A stretch of 64,000 bases of DNA, from NCBI GenBank assembly GCA_041484195.1, contig JBGPHC010000025.1:5263-69262 (forward strand). The letters run 5' to 3'. The translations under genes and the position numbers were made by a program. The DNA comes from PSRI01 sp041484195. GTDB taxonomy: Bacteria > Bacteroidota > Bacteroidia > Chitinophagales > Chitinophagaceae. The notes beneath the pieces were generated by a model, which ran no database searches, was not told where the DNA came from, and saw only the letters and a list, made by a program, of their open reading frames with translations. Every line of letters begins with the position of its first letter. Position 1 is the stretch's first letter. This document shows positions 59,155-64,000 of the stretch, in pieces.

Positions 59155-59787
59155 ATGAAAATAAATCTGCTTTACAATTTTTTGCTGCCGGCGCTCATCG
59201 GGGGCATAATGAGTTCCTGCAATACCGAGCCCAGGCAAAGCAATAAGAATGATTCGGCTATTGTGCCTGCCGGCAAGATCGACCTCACGAATCCACTGTC
59301 GCAGATGGATAAATCGCCGATGGATCTGCAGTATTTCCCTGTTGACTATTCCAAACTGAAAATGCTGGGCAAGAGTGAACCAATGCCCTATGCAAGGGTA
59401 ATCTTTAGCCGGCCGCAGAAAAATGGCAGAAAAATTTTCGGGAATGTTGTGAAATACGATGAACCCTGGAGACTCGGTGCGAATGAAGCGACGGAAATTG
59501 AATTTTTCAGGGATGCCATCATTCAGAATCAAAAAATCCCCCAAGGCCGCTACGTCATATATTGCATACCACAGCAGGACAAATGGACTATTATACTGAA
59601 CAAGGATTTATTCACCTGGGGACTCAAGATTGACCGCACGAAAGATGTCTATCAATTTGAAGTTCCTGTTGTCAGGTTAAATGCCCCCGTCGAGGTTTTC
59701 ACTATGGAATTTGAAAATGCAAAAGACGGTACCAATCTACTGATGGGCTGGGACGATGTGAAGACATTACTTCCGATCAGGTTTTAA
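59155..59787 (+). CDS. lipoprotein-like DUF2911 protein, second of a tandem pair
   Basis: The 210-residue product has a signal that ends MSSC (Cys22, lipobox-like), then a Ser/Asn linker and the DUF2911 domain (ARVIFSRPQKNGRKIFGNVVKYDEPWRLGANEATEIEFFRDAIIQN, RYVIYCIPQQDKWTIILNKDLFTWGL). It shares the core strings GANEATEIEFFRD and KWTIILNK with the preceding gene. One copy is a soluble secreted protein and the other is probably anchored to the envelope, so the pair may act at different sites. Confidence 0.87.
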   Translation: MKINLLYNFLLPALIGGIMSSCNTEPRQSNKNDSAIVPAGKIDLTNPLSQMDKSPMDLQYFPVDYSKLKMLGKSEPMPYARVIFSRPQKNGRKIFGNVVKYDEPWRLGANEATEIEFFRDAIIQNQKIPQGRYVIYCIPQQDKWTIILNKDLFTWGLKIDRTKDVYQFEVPVVRLNAPVEVFTMEFENAKDGTNLLMGWDDVKTLLPIRF

Positions 59788-60035
59788 AATTGAGGCATAC
59801 CAAAAAAATTGGATTTTGACCTCCTCAAATGTAGCGGATGAAACAGCAGGTAATGCAGGAATTGGTACTTGAGTCCAAAAAAAATTGCCTCCGCTGGCGT
59901 CCTAAAGCAAAGCATTTGTAAAAAAGCAATCCGGCCCCAGGTGTCCTCCGCCGAGTATTATCACGACTGGAGCTACCTTGTAGCCGGAACGCTGATTTCT
60001 CTATAAACCATTAGCTCAAAAAGAGCCTGCAAGAA

Positions 60036-60473
60036 TTAATTCTTCTTGAATTTTTCCACGATCTCATTCGAGCCCGAAACATCGGCCTTGACGCAGTACC
60101 AGTTCTTATCGTCGTACATCTTCACAAAATAAGAAACATCCGGACCAACAGCGATTTCAGTGACCCCGTAAAATGTCTTTTGCGCGTGTCTTTTCTTTAA
60201 AGAAGTGAGAATATTGGTAGGGAGCATACCCGGTTCGTAATAGCGGAAGGAACTCACAATATTTCCCTGAACATCGTAGTTCACACGATAACGTACGCTG
60301 GACTGAACAAAATTTACTGTGTAGCTACCATCTTTTTCTTCCCAATTGATTTGCTGTGCATGGGTGAATGTTTCATTGAATGCTTTCAGGACTTTATCAT
60401 TCACCTCGGGAACTTTGGCGAATGCAGTTACCATAAGCATGACTGTACAGGTTAGAGCAAAAAGCTTTTTCAT
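60036..60473 (-). CDS. secreted PepSY-like protein, paralogue of the 55.8 kb gene
   Basis: The ATG at 60473 gives 145 residues with a signal peptide (MKKLFALTCTVMLMVTAFA); the longer start at 60539 is not supported. The mature domain (LKAFNETFTHAQQINWEEKDGSYTVNFVQSSVRYRVNYDVQGNIVSSFRYYEPGMLPTNILTSLKKRHAQ) is PepSY-like and parallels the protein at 55797-56243. The gene is monocistronic. Confidence 0.83.
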   Translation of the reverse strand: MKKLFALTCTVMLMVTAFAKVPEVNDKVLKAFNETFTHAQQINWEEKDGSYTVNFVQSSVRYRVNYDVQGNIVSSFRYYEPGMLPTNILTSLKKRHAQKTFYGVTEIAVGPDVSYFVKMYDDKNWYCVKADVSGSNEIVEKFKKN

Positions 60474-60830
60474 GACACATAGTTTAGAATGAATGAGCTG
60501 AGAGATTTCATGACTCAAAACTAATCGAGTTGAAGGCATCTGTCAATCAAAACTGTACTGTTGGACGAATCAAGATAAGATTTACGAATTCTTTCGCATA
60601 AGTGGAACCATGCGATCCTGGATAAGAGCGCTGAAACCCTTTGTGAATGAGCCATCCTGAAAAGTTGCAGATTATTTTTGGGGACGGGTTAAGTTTCTGT
60701 TAAACTGGAAATCCGGCCCTCGTCTTGATAAGTTGAGCCTTCTGGTTGGATTTTGCATTTGAACAGGCTCTTATTTTCTATTTCTGCATCTTTGCATGCA
60801 GATCGGAATTATTAATAAAAGAATCAAACT

Positions 60831-61973
60831 ATGAAATCAGCAACAAAATTCATTCATGCTGGCGCGGAGCCGGACCCTTCTACCGGGGCGATTATGACAC
60901 CTATTTATCAAACTTCGACCTATGTGCAATCGGCTCCAGGCAAGAATAAGGGATTTGAATACGCCCGCTCGCAGAATCCTACAAGGAAGGCACTTGAAGA
61001 AGCGCTGGCCGTGATTGAAAATGGGAAATTCGGATTGGCATTTAGCAGCGGAGTGGCTGCCACCGACGCAGTTTTGAAACTGCTGGAACCGGGAGATGAA
61101 GTAATCGCGGGTAATGATATGTATGGCGGCACTTATCGATTATTTACCAAGATATTTGAGAAATTTGGAATCAGGTTTCACTATTTGAATATGCAAGACC
61201 TGGGCTCGGTTAAAGAAACAATCAATTCCAAAACCAGGCTGATCTGGACTGAAACGCCGACTAACCCCCTGATGAATATCACCGATATAGCTGCGGTAGT
61301 TTCGCTTGTGAAGGACCGTAATATCCTCGTTTGCGTTGACAATACTTTTGCGTCACCATATCTTCAGAATCCCCTGGACCTTGGCGCGGATATCGTCATG
61401 CATTCATCTACCAAATACCTGGGAGGGCATAGTGATGTGATCCAGGGAGCATTGGTGATGAATGACGCTGCGCTCAGAGAGAAATTGTATTTCATTCAAA
61501 AGAGTTGTGGCGCAGTTCCCGGTCCCATGGATTGTTTCCTCGTATTGCGCGGCATTAAAACGCTTCATGTGCGCATGAAACAGCATTGTGAGAACGGGAG
61601 GATCATCGCCCATTGGCTGCGCAAACAGCCCGAGGTTGGGAAAGTGTATTGGTGCGGGTTTGAAGACCATCCCGGCTATGCTATAGCTAAAAAGCAAATG
61701 CTGGATTTTGGAGGCATGATGAGTTTCACGTTAAAGGATGAAAGTGTGGAAGCGGCCATGAAAGTATTGACTTCCACCAGGATATTTGCTTTAGCGGAGA
61801 GCCTGGGAGGGGTAGAATCTCTAATCAATCATCCGGCGTCTATGACGCATGCCTCCATTCCCAGGGAGGAGCGGATTAAGAATGGCTTGTCGGACTCCCT
61901 GATACGCTTAAGCGTAGGCATTGAAGATGTTGAAGACCTCATCGCCGATTTGCAGCAGGCGATTTCTTCCTGA
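60831..61973 (+). CDS. cystathionine gamma-synthase/lyase family enzyme (PLP)
   Basis: The 380-residue product is a trans-sulfuration-type PLP enzyme: TKFIHAGAEPDPSTGAIMTPIYQTSTY at the N-terminus, FSSGVAATDAVL, the PLP lysine at 195 in HSSTKYLGGHSDVIQG, and the C-terminal domain TRIFALAESLGGVESLINHPASMTHASIP. The family makes or cleaves cystathionine in methionine and cysteine metabolism; members with this GVESLI pattern are hard to split into synthase and lyase. It is upstream of a TIGR02757 gene, 43 bases away. Confidence 0.92.
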   Translation: MKSATKFIHAGAEPDPSTGAIMTPIYQTSTYVQSAPGKNKGFEYARSQNPTRKALEEALAVIENGKFGLAFSSGVAATDAVLKLLEPGDEVIAGNDMYGGTYRLFTKIFEKFGIRFHYLNMQDLGSVKETINSKTRLIWTETPTNPLMNITDIAAVVSLVKDRNILVCVDNTFASPYLQNPLDLGADIVMHSSTKYLGGHSDVIQGALVMNDAALREKLYFIQKSCGAVPGPMDCFLVLRGIKTLHVRMKQHCENGRIIAHWLRKQPEVGKVYWCGFEDHPGYAIAKKQMLDFGGMMSFTLKDESVEAAMKVLTSTRIFALAESLGGVESLINHPASMTHASIPREERIKNGLSDSLIRLSVGIEDVEDLIADLQQAISS

Positions 61974-62016
61974 ATGCCTTGATGGGATTAGAGGTTGTTG
62001 AAAGAAATTAAGAAGC

Positions 62017-62814
62017 ATGGCAATGAATTCTTCTGCTCTCAAAATGTTCCTGGATCGGAAGGTGAATGAATTTAACCGGCCGGCATTTATTGTAAATGAC
62101 CCCATATCGGTTCCACATCTGTTCACAAAAAAGCAGGATATTGAAATTGCCGGGTTTTTCGCAGCCATACTGGCATGGGGTAACCGAACCAGCATCATCA
62201 GAAAAAGCAAGGATATTTTGCAGAGAATGGATTTTGCCCCTTATGAATTTGTGAAAAATGCGAGAGAAAAAGACTTAATGAATCTCCAGGATTTTAAGCA
62301 TAGGACTTTTAATGCCACCGACCTACTGTATTTTATCGCATTTCTTCAATTTCATTATAAGAATCAGCCCGATCCGGTTATAGAACCCAGCCTGGAAACG
62401 GCTTTTACGCGTTTCATGACGCCGGGCGACAGTACCGTTGAGCGAGCTCTGAATGGGTTTTACCATTATTTTTTTTCGCTGGAGGATGTTCCGGCAAGAA
62501 CCAAAAAACATATCGCCGCGCCGGAAAAGAAATCAACCTGCAAAAGACTCAATATGTTCTTGCGATGGATGGTCAGAAAGGACGACAGGAAAGTGGATTT
62601 CGGTATCTGGAACCAAATTTCAAGCGCGCAACTTGTTTGTCCCGTTGACCTGCATGTAGCCAGAGTGGCCAGAGGCTTCGGGTTGATTTCGAGGAAACAG
62701 GCCGACTGGAGAGCAGCCCTGGAACTTACCGACAACCTGAAGAAATTTGATGCAGAAGATCCCGTTAAATATGATTTTGCTCTTTTTGGCCTCGGAGCGA
62801 TGGAAAAATTCTAA
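62017..62814 (+). CDS. TIGR02757 (DUF2400) family protein
   Basis: The 265-residue product has the family pattern: FLDRKVNEFNRPAFIVNDPISVPHLFTKKQDIEIAGFFAAILAWGNRTSIIRK at the N-terminus, then FIAFLQFHYKN, RLNMFLRWMVRKDDRKVDFGIW and LVCPVDLHVARVARGFGLISRKQADWRAALELTDNLKKFDAEDPVKYDFALFGLG. The C-terminal helices resemble helix-hairpin-helix DNA glycosylase folds, so a role in DNA repair is possible but not shown. It is widely conserved in Bacteroidota. Confidence 0.9.
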   Translation: MAMNSSALKMFLDRKVNEFNRPAFIVNDPISVPHLFTKKQDIEIAGFFAAILAWGNRTSIIRKSKDILQRMDFAPYEFVKNAREKDLMNLQDFKHRTFNATDLLYFIAFLQFHYKNQPDPVIEPSLETAFTRFMTPGDSTVERALNGFYHYFFSLEDVPARTKKHIAAPEKKSTCKRLNMFLRWMVRKDDRKVDFGIWNQISSAQLVCPVDLHVARVARGFGLISRKQADWRAALELTDNLKKFDAEDPVKYDFALFGLGAMEKF

Positions 62815-62864
62815 ATTCAGGTAATCGCTCACGGCTGCAGCGGTTTCAGAACAACCATATAATC

Positions 62865-63188
62865 ATGGACTCCGAACTTGAACTAAAGCAATCTCTCATT
62901 TCACAATTTGAATTGGTTGTCCCTGATACCATTTCCAGGGAAGAACTTAAATCAGCTCTTACCGTCAAGCTCAACCACCTGATCCAAAACGATTTTCATC
63001 AGCTTGTATTCATTCTTTACCGCATTGATGTAAATGAATCCAAATTGCGGCGTATGCTGCAAGATTCCCCCAGTGAGGACGCAGGACGAATCCTGGCTGA
63101 TCTGATACTGGAAAGACAATCCCAAAAGATCATGAGCAGGGCTCAATACAAACAGACAAATGATACTGATGAAGATGAGAAATGGTAA
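62865..63188 (+). CDS. small conserved hypothetical protein
   Basis: The 107-residue product is predicted helical and acidic (LELKQSLISQFELVVPDTISREELKSALTVKLNHLIQNDFHQLVFILYRIDVNESKLRRMLQ). A Q(L/V)VFILYRIDV segment lies in the middle, and the C-terminus is basic and then acidic. Such short proteins are present in many Bacteroidota without assigned role. It follows the TIGR02757 gene by 50 bases and may share its transcript. Confidence 0.75.
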   Translation: MDSELELKQSLISQFELVVPDTISREELKSALTVKLNHLIQNDFHQLVFILYRIDVNESKLRRMLQDSPSEDAGRILADLILERQSQKIMSRAQYKQTNDTDEDEKW

Positions 63189-64000
63189 ACATTCATTTAT
63201 GGAAATGATATGTGATTTGGAAAGGATCAAGGTGTAGATATTTCCCTGATTTGCGAATTCCAACTAATGAATCTTAGTAGTAATCACATTTTTCAATAAG
63301 AATTTTCTACTAAGCTACCAATGATTTCGATGGGCTTATAATCAGTTTTGTATTGTGATAGCAGATTTGATCTTCACTTTCAGACAAATTGCGTCGAACA
63401 TATTATACATTCGCGCCCGCGGCTAAGATACAAATAGCCAATAAAGCGCAAACCAGTGGAAAGAGATATCCTGTATCACGAGATCAGGGACTATTTCAAT
63501 ATTGACCTGAAAGAAATAGAACTCAATCCCCTGTTGAGCTAAGTTTCAGGGTCCCCGAGATGAATTGATTCCATTATTTCTTCAATTCGGTCCATAAATT
63601 TCGCCATGAATTATCATGTATGATCGCATGAGCAATGGTAAGTATTCAGCCTGCCGGGGGCAGTCCTCCGAATTTCCTTTTCCAGATTTCTTTTTTAGCA
63701 TTTTGAAACCTGACAAATAAGTGTTGGGGCATATCGTTTGCAAGAATTAAACGTCTGGTTGTGGGGGGATATGCTATAAGTTTCTTAGTTTTTTAGACGG
63801 ATTTATAATGTGAAGAATACAGTCAGGTTCTAATTTGGCTTGTACAAATTATCTTGACATGATTACCCATTTAGGCCTCAAAGCAAAAACCAGGGGTTGG
63901 TAATTGCTAAACTATTTTAATTTGGGTGTAAATAGTGGGATATGTTTCGTGGAATAGCATTGCGGCAGTTGGATAAGTGCTTCAGGAGTGAGGACGATTG
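63189..64000. other. gene-poor stretch at the right edge
   Basis: No convincing gene is seen in 812 bases. A short frame from GTG at 63456 (28 codons, ERDILYHEIRDYFNIDLKEIELNP) is protein-like and follows a promoter-like AT-rich stretch, but it stops at once; it may be a decayed gene. A frame from ATG at 63942 runs open to the window end (19 codons) and cannot be judged. Confidence 0.4.

Noticed and set aside
58636..59544. 302-residue - strand frame across both DUF2911 genes
   Set aside because: It is antisense to two clear paralogues and is repeated only because they are similar.
1..64000. rRNA genes, tRNA genes, CRISPR arrays or a replication origin
   Set aside because: No conserved RNA sequence, tRNA body, regular repeat-spacer array or DnaA-box cluster was seen by reading.

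Overview
The window looks like chromosomal DNA of an aerobic member of the Bacteroidota, most likely the family Chitinophagaceae. The evidence is the gene content: LytS-type histidine kinases paired with LytTR regulators, a CarboxypepD_reg-like outer-membrane beta-barrel, DUF2911, PepSY-like, DUF5606, TIGR02757 and GxxExxY proteins, and a COX15-type heme A synthase. Promoters have the Bacteroidota form, TTG-N19/20-TAnnTTTG, and core genes mostly lack Shine-Dalgarno sequences. I see no rRNA, tRNA or CRISPR array.

Region 1 (1 to about 7.2 kb) is AT-richer and looks like a decayed integrative element. It holds an N-terminally truncated tyrosine recombinase, a winged-helix Fic protein with its own promoter and a set of palindromic operator-like sites, a small operon with a predicted Cys-His-Asp papain/transglutaminase-like protein, several small orphan genes, and a membrane protein interrupted by an in-frame TGA. 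Two short sequences (CGCCCCACACCAC, and a tandem GGTACAACAT block) occur once near each end as direct repeats.

Region 2 (7.4 to 12.4 kb) continues the accessory character. It has a higBA toxin-antitoxin pair whose promoter overlaps a palindrome, a Tat-exported Gfo/Idh/MocA oxidoreductase, a probable modification-dependent HNH endonuclease whose reading frame seems to begin at ATT, a small charged stress-type protein, and a GxxExxY gene embedded in a degenerate AGGATTTACAGGATTATAGG-type repeat family.

Region 3 (12.4 to 33.1 kb) is core-like. It contains two LytS/LytTR two-component pairs, an SDR dehydrogenase, an SRPBCC protein, a DEAD-box helicase with DEFD in motif II, a GH5 glycosidase, an M3 oligoendopeptidase, a DUF5606 protein with a histone-H1-like tail, a nitroreductase, and a six-gene envelope cluster (outer-membrane barrel, lipoprotein, ECF sigma factor, membrane protein, two CpxP/Spy-like proteins) that ends in a strong terminator.

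Region 4 (33 to 63 kb) is mostly housekeeping: a DUF1761 membrane protein, an amidohydrolase, a DsbA-like protein, an RRM protein with a long leader, a TetA-like MFS transporter, an orphan 2-oxoacid:ferredoxin oxidoreductase beta subunit, a cupin/JmjC-like oxygenase, a Sua5/YciO protein, RNase HII, heme A synthase, a membrane patatin phospholipase, a lipid kinase, FabH, an alpha/beta hydrolase, tryptophanase, BipA/TypA, a TPR protein, two PepSY-like secreted proteins, ACP phosphodiesterase, an acetyl-CoA hydrolase-type CoA-transferase, a tandem DUF2911 pair, a cystathionine gamma-synthase/lyase family enzyme, and a TIGR02757 protein. The last 0.8 kb has no supportable gene.

Candidates for new biology are the Fic autoregulatory module, the C-H-D two-gene operon, the ECF/CpxP envelope cluster with shared glycine-rich tails, the interrupted membrane protein, the ATT-started HNH nuclease, and the repeat family fused to the 3' end of the GxxExxY gene.
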